Source: Rhizobium sp. 18055 (GTDB taxonomy: Bacteria > Pseudomonadota > Alphaproteobacteria > Rhizobiales > Rhizobiaceae). From it: a stretch of 64,000 nt of DNA. Positions 1-7,711 of this stretch are shown in pieces. Made by a program: the position numbers and the translations under genes. The notes under the pieces are model-generated. The model did not search any database and was not told the DNA's origin. It saw only the letters and a list, made by a program, of their open reading frames with translations. Location: NCBI RefSeq assembly GCF_902706285.1, contig NZ_CACSKD010000005.1, forward strand, positions 1-64,000. Direction: 5' to 3'. Within the stretch, counting starts at the first letter, position 1. Each line of letters begins with the position of its first letter.

Positions 1-1
1 C

Positions 2-166
2 GAGGAAGTCTACCTCCATGCCTACAGGACGGTGTCCGAGGCTCGCGCTGGCATCGGCCGCTATCTGGCCTTTTACAATAGCCGACGCCCACATTCATCC
101 CTTGACCGGAAGACGCCGGATCAGGCCCACTTCAACGCGCTGGCACCAATGATGGTGGCGGCATAA
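2..166 (+). CDS. IS3-family transposase (OrfB), C-terminal 54 residues only
   Basis: The reading frame is open from the window edge and stops at 164-166. It encodes the C-terminal tail of an IS3-type DDE integrase/transposase. The typical rve_3 ending is visible: YNSRRPHSSLD followed by K-TPDQ-H. The catalytic D,D,E residues lie upstream of the window, so I cannot say whether the gene is intact. The end of the insertion sequence should lie shortly after the stop codon, roughly 180-230, but I could not fix its terminal repeat without the other end. It sits at the outer side of the parA/integrase region and adds to the mobile character of this segment. Confidence 0.85.
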   Translation, partial: EEVYLHAYRTVSEARAGIGRYLAFYNSRRPHSSLDRKTPDQAHFNALAPMMVAA

Positions 167-355
167 TCGAGGCGGAAATCCACTTAGCCAAACGCCCAAA
201 ACTGTTCAGACAAACCGAGCCATCTCTGCAAGACTTAAAAGTAGACCGTGGCCCTAATTGCGGACAATTCTGGACGACCTCCTTCACATTGGAACACGAC
301 TGGACGAATAGCAGCTTCCGCAGGAAGCTAGAGCAAAGGCCCTTGAGCCATTGGC

Positions 356-378
356 GCGTCAACGTTGACGCACGTTAA
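356..378. repeat. Palindrome plus inverted copy of the parA-operon 14-mer
   Basis: Positions 356-371 form a perfect 16-bp palindrome, GCGTCAACGTTGACGC. It overlaps 365-378, which is the exact reverse complement of the 14-mer TTAACGTGCGTCAA at 1466-1479. The two copies bracket the parA-like operon in inverted orientation. A role as centromere (parS-like) or operator is inference. Confidence 0.6.
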
Positions 379-407
379 TGCGGTCGATCGTCTCGATAGC
401 TAAAGTC

Positions 408-698
408 TTACACGTTTGCCCTATCCATGAGCTCCTTCAATGCCTCCGGGTATGACATGCGGTTCTTCTCGCAAAACTGCAGGAAGCGGTTGAAGGTCGT
501 GATCGGCGGACGAATGTTTAGATTTGCCGAAGGTTCGGATGGCTTCCGTCGTGTCAGCTTCTGGATCGGCTCGCGAGCCACGAAACCGTGGCGCTCCCCA
601 ATTTCGTCAATCTTGGCATCGGGAATTGTTGCTGGCTCGTCCTTGTCGGGGGTGATCTTGGCGAGCTTGTCACCGAAACCTAGGTTTTTGCCACTCAT
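408..698 (-). CDS. Small partition-accessory-like protein, ribbon-helix-helix-like C-terminus
   Basis: This is a 96-residue basic protein. Its start overlaps the stop of the upstream parA-like gene by four bases (ATGA at 695-698), so the two are probably translationally coupled. Residues 65-96 ([31 protein letters not shown]) look like the short strand-helix-helix of Arc/RHH DNA-binding proteins. The first 60 residues are polar and probably disordered. Small DNA-binding partners with this layout accompany ParA ATPases in type Ib partition systems and in the VirC1/VirC2 pair. I do not recognise the family itself. The repeats on both sides of the operon are plausible binding sites. The assignment rests on context and a weak fold resemblance. 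Confidence 0.6.
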   Translation of the reverse strand: MSGKNLGFGDKLAKITPDKDEPATIPDAKIDEIGERHGFVAREPIQKLTRRKPSEPSANLNIRPPITTFNRFLQFCEKNRMSYPEALKELMDRANV

Positions 699-1369
699 GC
701 CGCTGCCTTCACATCGATAACAAGATTTATGAGTTCCTCCGCAAGCCGAAAAGCATTGTCTCTTGCCGCCGGTAGCCCGTTCACTTCTTTCGGATCAAGT
801 TCGTCAAGGTCGAGCTGGTAGTAGAACAGCGCCTTATAGGCCGATCGCTCGTTGAGGTGATTTCGAAACATCGGCACCTCGCTAGCGGTCAATTGGGACG
901 TGATATGCTTCTCCAACTTTGTCGCGATAGCCGGAGACGTACGCGTGAACAGAATGCGATAGGGAATTGTCTTCTCGAACGCTTGCTCTTCCTCCTGGAC
1001 AAGGCGGATCGCCCGTGCGGCGAGCTCTGCATCTGTGGGGCTAGCCTGGATCGGAATAACCACCAACTGCGCGCGGGCCAAGGCGCGCGACATTAGGCGG
1101 CTAGCCGTGCCTTCGAGATCGACAAACACGAACTGGAATTTCTTTCGATACTCGTCGATCTTGGCTGTAATGGTACTCTCAGTGACGCCACCGTCCACGA
1201 TCACAGGGTTCCTGGAGTTCCCTCCCCTCCAACCCTCGATAGCCCGATTGGGGTCGCAATCGAGGATAACAACACTGGCTCCCTGCTGAGCCAGAGATGT
1301 GGCAAGCACAAGGGTAGCCGTCGATTTTCCCGCGCCGCCTTTCGGGTTTGCGACAGTGATGACAGGCAT
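695..1369 (-). CDS. ParA/VirC1-like partition ATPase
   Basis: This 224-residue protein is a Walker-type ATPase of the ParA/MinD superfamily. The deviant Walker A motif KGGAGKST sits at residues 10-17, the A' motif DCDPN near 37-41, and a Walker B-like stretch FVFVDLEG near 79-86. The length matches small plasmid ParA (type Ib) or VirC1-like proteins, which lack the N-terminal helix-turn-helix of large ParA proteins. Such ATPases use the nucleoid to position plasmids or, for VirC1, transfer complexes. The gene is first in a two-gene operon with the RHH-like protein, and its upstream region carries several direct repeats. No repA, repC or repB gene is present, so this is not a complete replicon. 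It probably stabilises an integrative element. Confidence 0.85.
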   Translation of the reverse strand: MPVITVANPKGGAGKSTATLVLATSLAQQGASVVILDCDPNRAIEGWRGGNSRNPVIVDGGVTESTITAKIDEYRKKFQFVFVDLEGTASRLMSRALARAQLVVIPIQASPTDAELAARAIRLVQEEEQAFEKTIPYRILFTRTSPAIATKLEKHITSQLTASEVPMFRNHLNERSAYKALFYYQLDLDELDPKEVNGLPAARDNAFRLAEELINLVIDVKAAA

Positions 1370-1410
1370 GTTCGATTTCCGTTAGTTGATGATCAACGTT
1401 CACAACGCAG

Positions 1411-1490
1411 CATGACGCCTCATAAGGCGTTAACATGCGTTATGCTGCATCACAATGCATTTGCGTTAACGTGCGTCAATCATGACGCCT
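1411..1490. repeat. Direct repeats upstream of parA (candidate operator/centromere)
   Basis: Two repeat families are visible. CATGACGCCT occurs exactly at 1411-1420 and 1481-1490. GCGTTAACRTGCGT occurs at 1427-1440 and 1463-1476, 36 bp apart, with a single A/G difference. The second copy contains the 14-mer that recurs inverted at 365-378. Repeats of this kind directly upstream of a small parA gene are typical of autoregulatory operator/centromere regions. The function is inferred. Confidence 0.6.
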
Positions 1491-1912
1491 ATTATGTTTT
1501 TGGCTTTCCGCGAGCCGCTGCTCGGCACGCCTTCACGGCGTCTTAAAAGGGCTCCAAGACCGTCGTTCCCTTTTTGTGCCACCGTCAATCCTACGATTTA
1601 CTCAACCAAAAAAACGGTCTTCTATAGACGCACTGAATTTATTCGGAGAGCTGCGGTTCAAAGGGAGTTTGCGCCAACTGCAATGTCAAACTTGGAAAAG
1701 GCCGCGTAGATGCAAGTTGATCTCAGAATGATGTGGAACAGTGACAAACGATGGCCAGAGTGCCAACCGCGAGAACTCCTTTCGTCGCGTGACCAGACCA
1801 GAACGCAGACAACGTCCAGCCTGTTTCGAAATCAGGCCAGCACGATCGCCGTTCCACCAAACGAACCAACGCACAATCTTTCTATTGTTCGGGCCAGTGA
1901 GGGAGCAATGTA
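1491..1912. other. Intergenic region without a supported gene
   Basis: This stretch lies between the parA promoter side and the excisionase-like gene. The open frames in it are short, overlap each other and lack convincing ribosome binding sites. I see a GAGGGA Shine-Dalgarno-like sequence at about 1899-1904 that serves the next gene, and nothing else I can support. Confidence 0.5.
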
Positions 1913-2149
1913 ATGGCGAACGCAATGTTGAATATCCGCGTCGTTCAACCGCGAATGATGTCGGCGAGGCAGGCTGCGGACTACGTCGGCTTGCCTCTGA
2001 GGCGGTTCCCCAGGCTTTGCTCCGTCAGGCCTGTCGCCATGCCCGAAAGCGAGGAACGTTATGACATTCGCGACCTCGATCGGTGGCTCGACCAGATCAA
2101 GGCAGGAGATGCGCGAACCGACGCGGAAATCCTGGAGCGTCTTGGATGA
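1913..2149 (+). CDS. Excisionase-like small helix-turn-helix protein
   Basis: This is a 78-residue protein whose stop overlaps the start of the integrase by four bases (ATGA, 2146-2149). Residues 16-28 (MSARQAADYVGLP) match the first helices of MerR/excisionase-type winged helices. The C-terminal part, YDIRDLDRWLDQ, is the usual end of AlpA/Xis-like 'helix-turn-helix domain' proteins. Such proteins direct the integrase towards excision or control its expression. ATG at 1913 follows GAGGGA by a normal distance; later in-frame ATGs (1925 and after) are possible starts. The tight coupling to the integrase supports the role. Confidence 0.75.
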   Translation: MANAMLNIRVVQPRMMSARQAADYVGLPLRRFPRLCSVRPVAMPESEERYDIRDLDRWLDQIKAGDARTDAEILERLG

Positions 2150-3236
2150 CGAGTCCCAGGCCTCCGCGCCCGAATAGATACAAGGGTTGGCAGATCTTCA
2201 GGGACCACGACGGCGCCTGGCGTTGTTACCATCGCAAGACGCGCCTGAGAATCGATTGCCAACGGTTCGCGCCATATACCCTGGAATTCGACATGGAGGT
2301 TCACCGCATAAACGAGCTGGTGAACGAAAAGCAGTCCAAGCCCGGCACGTTGGGCATGCTTATTACCAAATACCGCGAAAGCGTTAGATTTCGAAGCGAA
2401 CTTGCTCCCCGTACGCGCGCCGACTATCAGAAATGCTTCGACTACCTTCAGGGGATCGAAGATACATCCCTGGACCGCTTCACTCCACCGCTGATCGCAA
2501 AGATCCGTGACAAGGCCCTGGAGAAACGCAAGTTCCGCTTCGCCAATTACGTACGGTCGGTTCTTTCTGTGATTTTCGACTGGGGCATTGAGTACGGGTA
2601 CACCAAGGACAATCCGGCAGCAAAGGTGAAGCCGGCGCGCCGGCCCAAGGCGCTGCCCGACGCCAATCGGCCTTGGACGGACGCTGAACGCGAAACTGTA
2701 CTCGAAGCACTTCCGCCTCATATGACCCTGCCAATCGCGCTGATGATGTTCTACGCCTTGGACCCGCAGGACGCGTTGAGCCTTCCGAGGTCGGCAATCA
2801 CGCAGACTGGACTCGACACCCGCCGGAACAAAACTGGCCAGCCAATTTACCTGCCTCTATTTGAGCCTGTCGCTCAGGCAATAGCGCGCGCACCGAAGCA
2901 TGATGCCTTGACGCTTTGCGCTAACTCCCGGGGCTGCCGTGGACGTACAACGGGTTCAGCACCAATTGGAGCAAGCTGAAAGGCAAGCTTGAAACCGATG
3001 CAGCAATTCAGCCCGGTCTCACGCTTAAGGGCCTTCGACATACGGTCGCAACGATTCTCGCCGAGATGGGGAAGGATCACGGTACGATCGCGCTGGTACT
3101 CGGCCATGCGACGGAAGCCATGGCAAAGCACTATTCGCGACGTGCCAACATGACGCTGCGCGCGACGTCTGCGGCCGCCGATTTTGACGAGGAATTGAAC
3201 AAACGAAAAACAAAAGTTGTCAAATCGGGGGGTTGA
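2146..3236 (+). pseudogene. Tyrosine-family integrase, frameshifted
   Basis: This is a site-specific recombinase in two frames. Frame one runs from ATG 2146 to about 2933. It has an N-terminal arm-binding-like region, a SAM-like core-binding domain (near residues 65-150) and the start of the catalytic domain. It then misreads and stops at 2977-2979. The continuation is in the next frame from CTG 2934 to TGA 3234-3236. It includes KGLRHT (codons 3027-3044), LGHA and the nucleophile tyrosine in HYSRR (codon 3132-3134). The break falls in a GGGG run at 2930-2933; one more G would restore a single frame of about 363 codons. At the position of the first catalytic arginine the sequence reads YALDPQDAL, with Asp206 where Arg is expected, and Lys replaces His in the HxxR box. 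It is either a genuine pseudogene or a base-call error in a homopolymer. Confidence 0.8.
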
Positions 3237-3306
3237 AAGTGTCAAACCCGGAAAAACAAGAAGCGATAAAAATATGAAAAACAGTAAGCAAAGCAAAAGC
3301 TTGGAG

Positions 3307-3382
3307 TGGTGCCCAGACGCGGATTTGAACCACGGACACGCGGATTTTCAATCCGCTGCTCTACCAACTGAGCTATCTGGGC
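3307..3382 (-). tRNA. tRNA-Phe (GAA)
   Basis: This is a complete 76-nt tRNA including an encoded CCA (3307-3309). The acceptor stem GCCCAGA pairs with TCTGGGC. The anticodon stem GCGGA/TCCGC carries the loop TTGAAAA, with anticodon GAA at 3347-3349 on the complementary strand. The 3' end faces the integrase, which makes it the likely attachment site of the neighbouring element. The element end keeps a complete, functional-looking tRNA. Confidence 0.97.
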
Positions 3383-3562
3383 GTACCTGCTTCGACCCAT
3401 CTCTCGCGAGCGAGATTTGAAGGGGCTTGGTTTTCCCCGGAAGCGAGCGGGTTATAACATCTTGTTCGGCCATGGCAAGCGTCAAATGAGAGTTTTTTGA
3501 CAGGCCTGTGAATTTTCCGAATTCATCAACAAAATGAACAGCTTCCCCTTGGGGAAATGCTG

Positions 3563-3772
3563 TCAATCTTCGTCGGGATATTCGGCCTTGGTCTCGTCGT
3601 CGGCCACGGGAATGGCGTAGGAGCCGGTCAGCCATCGGGAAAGGTCGAGTTCGCGGCAGCGGTTGGAGCAGAACGGATAGTGCTCGCGGTGCGAGGGCCG
3701 GCTGCATTCGGGGCAAGGGCGTGCCTTGCGCAGCGGTTCGATCTTGGCGCTGGGTTTGTTTTCGTCAGACAT
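3563..3772 (-). CDS. yacG: DNA gyrase inhibitor YacG (zinc-binding)
   Basis: This 69-residue protein has the YacG zinc site: C20-P-E-C23 and C35-S-N-R-C39, followed by the conserved ELDLSRWL. YacG binds GyrB and inhibits gyrase in E. coli. I chose ATG at 3772 because the family begins just before the first Cys pair; the frame is open further upstream without homology. It follows maf on the same strand, as in many alphaproteobacteria, and is the last protein gene before tRNA-Phe. The acidic tail EYPDED is typical of such proteins. Confidence 0.92.
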   Translation of the reverse strand: MSDENKPSAKIEPLRKARPCPECSRPSHREHYPFCSNRCRELDLSRWLTGSYAIPVADDETKAEYPDED

Positions 3773-3804
3773 GGTCCGTCCTTCGGGATTGATGCCCTTA
3801 GGCT

Positions 3805-4425
3805 TCAGGCCTCGGGCCAGCGGCTGTGGACGTCGAAGCCCTCGCCGGTCAGAAGCAGAATGGTTTCGTAAAGCGGCAGGCCGACGACATTGGTGTAGGA
3901 GCCGATCATCTTCTGGACGAAGGTGCCGGCCAGCCCCTGGATGCCGTAGGCGCCAGCCTTGCCGCGCCACTGGCCGGAGGCCAGGTAGTTTTCGACTTCG
4001 AAACCGGACAAACGCTTGAAGCGCACTTTGGTTTCGACAATCTTCTGGCGAATCTTGCGATCAGGCGTGACCAGGCAGACGCCGGTATAGACCCAGTGGC
4101 TGCGGCCGGAGAGCAGGTAGAGCGAGGCCGAGGCCTCGTCTGCGAACTCGGCCTTGCCGAGAATGCGGCGGCCGACGGCAACCACGGTGTCGGCAGCGAG
4201 GATATAGCTGCCCTTCCAGGTCATGTCGCCCTTGATGGCCGCCAGTGCCGCTTCGGCCTTTTCGGTCGAGAGCCGACGCGCCAGCGAGCGCGGGTGCTCC
4301 GACTTCTTCGGCGTCTCGTCGATATCCATCGGCATCAGGCGCGAGGGTTCGATCCCTGCCTGGTTGAGCAAATCAACACGGCGGGGGGAACCTGAAGCCA
4401 GAATGAGCTTGTATTTGAGCGCCAT
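3805..4425 (-). CDS. maf: Maf-type nucleoside triphosphate pyrophosphatase
   Basis: This 206-residue protein begins with the Maf signature [10 protein letters not shown] (residues 7-16). It has the conserved ADTVV (near 77) and the [10 protein letters not shown] region (near 106-115). Maf proteins hydrolyse non-canonical or modified nucleoside triphosphates to monophosphates and have been linked to septum formation arrest. The length is normal. It lies between infA and yacG on the same strand, with 32 bp to yacG. The Arg, Lys and Asp residues of the family are present, so it should be active. Confidence 0.93.
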   Translation of the reverse strand: MALKYKLILASGSPRRVDLLNQAGIEPSRLMPMDIDETPKKSEHPRSLARRLSTEKAEAALAAIKGDMTWKGSYILAADTVVAVGRRILGKAEFADEASASLYLLSGRSHWVYTGVCLVTPDRKIRQKIVETKVRFKRLSGFEVENYLASGQWRGKAGAYGIQGLAGTFVQKMIGSYTNVVGLPLYETILLLTGEGFDVHSRWPEA

Positions 4426-4450
4426 GGAACCTCGACTACCGGGACGGGAG

Positions 4451-4470
4451 CGAAAGCCTTATGGCTTTCG
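4451..4470 (-). terminator. Hairpin downstream of infA
   Basis: An 8-bp perfect stem (CGAAAGCC/GGCTTTCG) with a 4-nt loop lies 9 bp after the infA stop codon. There is no T-tract, so it may be a pause or RNA-stability hairpin and not a full terminator. Confidence 0.4.
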
Positions 4471-4478
4471 GGCCAAGC

Positions 4479-4697
4479 TTACTTGAAGCGGTAGGTGATA
4501 CGGCCCTTGGTCAGGTCGTATGGCGTCATTTCCACAAGAACCTTGTCGCCGGCGAGAACGCGGATACGGTTCTTGCGCATGCGGCCGGCGGTGTGGGCGA
4601 TGATTTCGTGCTCGTTTTCGAGCTTCACGCGGAACGTCGCATTCGGCAGAAGTTCGGTGACGATACCCGGAAACTCGAGGACTTCTTCTTTAGGCAT
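4479..4697 (-). CDS. infA: Translation initiation factor IF-1
   Basis: This 72-residue protein matches the complete IF-1 OB-fold. Conserved stretches are [33 protein letters not shown] and the terminal [18 protein letters not shown]-1 binds the ribosomal A site and modulates IF-2 and fMet-tRNA selection. It lies between the LMW-PTP gene and maf on the same strand. A 118-bp gap upstream leaves room for its own promoter. The sequence is unremarkable and full length. Confidence 0.98.
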   Translation of the reverse strand: MPKEEVLEFPGIVTELLPNATFRVKLENEHEIIAHTAGRMRKNRIRVLAGDKVLVEMTPYDLTKGRITYRFK

Positions 4698-4815
4698 ATA
4701 AGGGTTTTCTTCCTGTCGGTTGAGATGACGGCTTGGGCCGCCTCAAAATTTGGGCGGAAACTACACAATCAAGGGAGGTTTGTGAACCAAATTGATCGGG
4801 TTTCCTTTATTTGTT

Positions 4816-5301
4816 TCATGCCGATTGCGCGGCGATACCATTTCGGTTGAGAAGCCGGCTCTCGATAAGCTCACCGAGATGGTTTCGGACCTCGCGGTAG
4901 CTCTCCAGAATCTGTTCCCGCGTGCCTTGCGTCACCGTCGGATCCATCGTCGGCCAGTATACGACATCGACGGCGCTCGAGCGGGTGAGTTCGAGTGCTG
5001 CATGATGGGCCTGCGGCGACAGCGTGATGATCAGATCGAAATAGTCGTCTTCCAGTTCTTCCAGCGTGTGCGGAAGATGACGTCCGAGCGACAGATCGAT
5101 CTCGTCGAGCACCACGTCGACGAAGGGATCGCGCTCGCCGGCGCGCACACCTGCCGAGCGTATATAGGTATTTGCGGGCAGAAGGCTACGGGCAATGACT
5201 TCTGCCATCGGCGAACGGATGACATTCAGCCCGCACATGAAGAGGATGGCGCCCGGCCCTGCCCTCCCGCTGATGGTGCCCAGCTGCTCCATCGCCATCA
5301 T
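4816..5301 (-). CDS. Low-molecular-weight protein tyrosine phosphatase / ArsC-like protein
   Basis: This 161-residue protein has the LMW-PTP phosphate loop C23-G-L-N-V-I-R29-S. A late WPTMDPT stretch supplies the general-acid Asp-Pro pair. The family includes protein tyrosine phosphatases and thioredoxin-type arsenate reductases. The extra redox cysteines of ArsC reductases are not evident, so phosphatase activity is more likely. The start overlaps the stop of the UPF0262 gene by four bases (5298-5301), so the two are coupled. It belongs to the hisD-infA minus-strand block. Confidence 0.85.
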   Translation of the reverse strand: MMAMEQLGTISGRAGPGAILFMCGLNVIRSPMAEVIARSLLPANTYIRSAGVRAGERDPFVDVVLDEIDLSLGRHLPHTLEELEDDYFDLIITLSPQAHHAALELTRSSAVDVVYWPTMDPTVTQGTREQILESYREVRNHLGELIESRLLNRNGIAAQSA

Positions 5302-5771
5302 CCGCGCCAGTAGAGCACGCAGACCAGCGTGAACAGCCGGCGTGCAGTGTCGAAATCGACCTCGATCTTGCCGTTCAGGCGGTTCATCAAGGTCTGCGAG
5401 CCCTCGTTGTGGATGCCGCGGCGACCCATGTCGATGGCCTCGATGCGGCTGGGTGACGCCGAGCGGATGGCTTCGTAGTAGCTTTCGCAGATCATGAAGT
5501 AGTCCTTCACGATGCGGCGGAACGGGGTGAGCGACAGGATGTGGGTGGCGACGGCATCGCCGGCGTCGGTGGTGATGGCAAAGACCAGCTTGGCATCGAC
5601 CAGCGAGATGTTCAGCCGGTACGGGCCACCGTTGTGGCCCATCGGCGTAAAGCTGTTTTCCTCGATCAGGTCGAAGATGGCGACGGCACGCTCGTGCTCG
5701 ACATCGGGCGTCGATCGGCCGATGGTGTCGTCAAGGACGACGTCGCAAAGCCGGAAGTCGCCCGCGGCCAT
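5298..5771 (-). CDS. UPF0262 family protein
   Basis: This 157-residue cytoplasmic protein has the UPF0262 hallmarks: [13 protein letters not shown], a central [29 protein letters not shown] helix, and [11 protein letters not shown]. The family is largely restricted to Alphaproteobacteria and has no established function. It starts 3 bp after the hisD stop and overlaps the phosphatase gene downstream, so all three are surely co-transcribed. I infer nothing about its role beyond this context. Confidence 0.9.
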   Translation of the reverse strand: MAAGDFRLCDVVLDDTIGRSTPDVEHERAVAIFDLIEENSFTPMGHNGGPYRLNISLVDAKLVFAITTDAGDAVATHILSLTPFRRIVKDYFMICESYYEAIRSASPSRIEAIDMGRRGIHNEGSQTLMNRLNGKIEVDFDTARRLFTLVCVLYWRG

Positions 5772-5774
5772 CGC

Positions 5775-7073
5775 TTACCTTTCCATGTTCAGGCGGATCG
5801 CAACCGACCGCGCATGGGCGTCGAGACCTTCCGAGACGGCCAGCGCAATCGCCGCCGGACCAAGCGTGCGGAGCTGTTCCGGGCCAAGTCTGAGGATCGA
5901 GGTGCGCTTGACGAAATCGAGAACCGAGAGGCCGGACGAGAAGCGCGCCGAGCGCGCCGTCGGCAGCACGTGGTTGGAGCCGCCGACATAATCGCCGATC
6001 ACTTCGGGCGTATGTGCGCCGATGAAGATGGCGCCGGCATTGCGGATCTTGTCGACCAGTGCATCGGGATCGGCAACGGCGAGTTCCAGATGTTCAGCGG
6101 CAATGCGGTTTGCCAGCGGAATGGCATCCGTGACTGATTTGACGAGGATAACGGCGCCAAAATCACGCCAGCTGGCGGAAGCCGTGTCTGCGCGGTTCAA
6201 CGTCTTCAGCTGGCGCTCGACGGCGGCTTCGACCGCCTTGCCGAAATCGGCATCGTCGGTGATCAGGATCGACTGGGCGCTGACATCGTGCTCGGCCTGG
6301 GCCAAGAGATCGGCGGCGATCCAGTCCGGATTGTTGTCCTTGTCGGCAATCACAAGCACTTCCGACGGGCCGGCGATCATGTCGATGCCGACAGTGCCGA
6401 ACACGTGGCGCTTGGCAGCGGCGACATAGGCATTGCCGGGGCCGGTGATCTTGTCGACGGCCGCGATGCTTCCGGTGCCGTAGGCGAGCGCTGCGATCGC
6501 CTGGGCACCGCCGATGCGGTAGATCTCGGTGACACCGGCGAGCTTGGCAGCAGCGAGCACGGCCGGATTGACCTGGCCACCTGTGGCCGGCACGACGATG
6601 ACGATGCGATCGACGCCGGCAACCTTGGCGGGGATGGCGTTCATCAGCACCGAGCTCGGATAGCTGGCAGTGCCGCCGGGCACATACAAGCCAACCGCTT
6701 CGATCGCCGTCCAGCGCGAGCCGAGGTGCACGCCCATGGCGTCCTCGTAGATATCGTCCTTCGGCAGCTGGCGGGCGTGGTGGGATTCGATGCGGACGGC
6801 GGCGACTTTCAACGCACCCAGCACTTCGGCGGGGACTGCCTCGACGGCAGCGTCGATCTCGGCTTCGGTGACGCGCATCGGCGTCTGCGCGAAATCGATG
6901 CCTTCGAACTTCTTCGAATATTCGGCCAGCGCCACGTCGCCACGGGCGCGCACATCATCGATGATGGCGCGAACGGTGATGTTGACGTCCTCGGACATTT
7001 CGCGCTTGGTCGTCAGAAACGCCGCGAAACGCTGCTCGAAATCACCCGATGCCTGATCCAGCCAGATTGCCAC
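5775..7073 (-). CDS. hisD: Histidinol dehydrogenase
   Basis: This 432-residue protein catalyses the last two steps of histidine biosynthesis, oxidising L-histidinol to L-histidine with NAD+ and a catalytic zinc. Visible motifs are GPGNAYVAAAKRHVFG, IDMIAGPSEVLV, the zinc- and base-supplying AEHLELAV, and VGGSNHVLPT. The length is standard. It heads the coupled set hisD - UPF0262 - LMW-PTP and follows the DUF2948 gene with a 40-bp gap. The other his genes are not here, as is usual in rhizobia, where hisD stands apart. Confidence 0.97.
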   Translation of the reverse strand: MAIWLDQASGDFEQRFAAFLTTKREMSEDVNITVRAIIDDVRARGDVALAEYSKKFEGIDFAQTPMRVTEAEIDAAVEAVPAEVLGALKVAAVRIESHHARQLPKDDIYEDAMGVHLGSRWTAIEAVGLYVPGGTASYPSSVLMNAIPAKVAGVDRIVIVVPATGGQVNPAVLAAAKLAGVTEIYRIGGAQAIAALAYGTGSIAAVDKITGPGNAYVAAAKRHVFGTVGIDMIAGPSEVLVIADKDNNPDWIAADLLAQAEHDVSAQSILITDDADFGKAVEAAVERQLKTLNRADTASASWRDFGAVILVKSVTDAIPLANRIAAEHLELAVADPDALVDKIRNAGAIFIGAHTPEVIGDYVGGSNHVLPTARSARFSSGLSVLDFVKRTSILRLGPEQLRTLGPAAIALAVSEGLDAHARSVAIRLNMER

Positions 7074-7113
7074 GCCTCAATTCCTCTTCCGTATATCGAT
7101 CATAATGCAGATG

Positions 7114-7551
7114 TCAGGCGCCGGGGTGGCGCGGCTTGGAGGTGGTTTCCCATGCGCCGCCGATGTCTGCGAGCTGAACCTCGATGCACTCGACATCGAG
7201 CGCAATGGTCGCGCCACCGGCCAGATCGATCTCGATCGAGCCCTCGGGGCCCTCGCCCTTCTGCTCGAAGCGGATGGCGAGCAGCGACAGGACCTCGTCG
7301 CGCTTCTTCTGGTTGATGCCGACGGAGCGGACGGCGAGCACCCGCTTGAACACCAGGGCGGCGCGACGGCGTTCGAAGCCCTTGCGCTTGGCGCCGGCTT
7401 CTTCCCAGACGAAACGGTTGGCGGCGATCGAAAACTGCGCGTCGCGCGGCGACCATGCGAGATCGGCGACCTTGAAGACGCTGTCCTGCGTATGCGCGGA
7501 GACGACGGCAAGATCTTCGCTATCGAGCGCAACAAGCTTCAGGTCGGTCAT
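7114..7551 (-). CDS. DUF2948 family protein
   Basis: This 145-residue protein resembles the alphaproteobacterial DUF2948 family: an N-terminal LKLVALDSEDLAVVSAHTQD, then WSPRDAQF, a KRKGFERRRAAL segment and a VECIEVQLADIGGAW end. There is no signal peptide or membrane segment. The function is unknown. It sits between murA and hisD on the same strand, its usual position in rhizobial genomes, and probably shares a transcript with hisD. Confidence 0.85.
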   Translation of the reverse strand: MTDLKLVALDSEDLAVVSAHTQDSVFKVADLAWSPRDAQFSIAANRFVWEEAGAKRKGFERRRAALVFKRVLAVRSVGINQKKRDEVLSLLAIRFEQKGEGPEGSIEIDLAGGATIALDVECIEVQLADIGGAWETTSKPRHPGA

Positions 7552-7574
7552 TCAGGCGGTACCCCGTTACCAAT

Positions 7575-7616
7575 GGCATCGCCGGAATGGCGATTGGCAT
7601 CACCGGAATGGCGATG
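7575..7616. repeat. Two 21-bp tandem repeats that can also form a hairpin
   Basis: GGCATCGCCGGAATGGCGAT-T at 7575-7595 is followed directly by a copy with one internal change and a different last base at 7596-7616. The outer ends GGCATCGCC and GGCGATGCC are reverse complements, so the array can fold. It lies between murA and the DUF2948 gene, ahead of the latter's start. Confidence 0.7.
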
Positions 7617-7711
7617 CCGTGAGACAAGGGACATAAGGCGCGGCAGCGCATTGCGCAACCGGGACCAAGGGCGAATGATCGCCCCCGGTCAATTCGCCGA
7701 CGCGGAGCGGC

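Larger units (their letters stand above)
2..3306. mobile_element. Putative element integrated at tRNA-Phe (one end; the rest is outside the window)
   Basis: An excisionase-like gene and a tyrosine integrase end 70 bp from the 3' end of a minus-strand tRNA-Phe. This is the standard arrangement of genomic islands that use a tRNA 3' end as attachment site. To the left lie a partition-type operon and an IS3 transposase tail. To the right of the tRNA the conserved housekeeping order begins at once. I infer that the element extends leftwards beyond position 1. No second copy of the tRNA 3' end is visible in the window, so the far boundary is unknown. The integrase is frameshifted, so the element may no longer move by itself. 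Confidence 0.6.

Noticed and set aside
2..3306. A complete repABC-type replicon
   Set aside because: Only a small ParA and an RHH-like partner are present. No RepC initiator, RepB or origin-like AT-rich iterons are seen.
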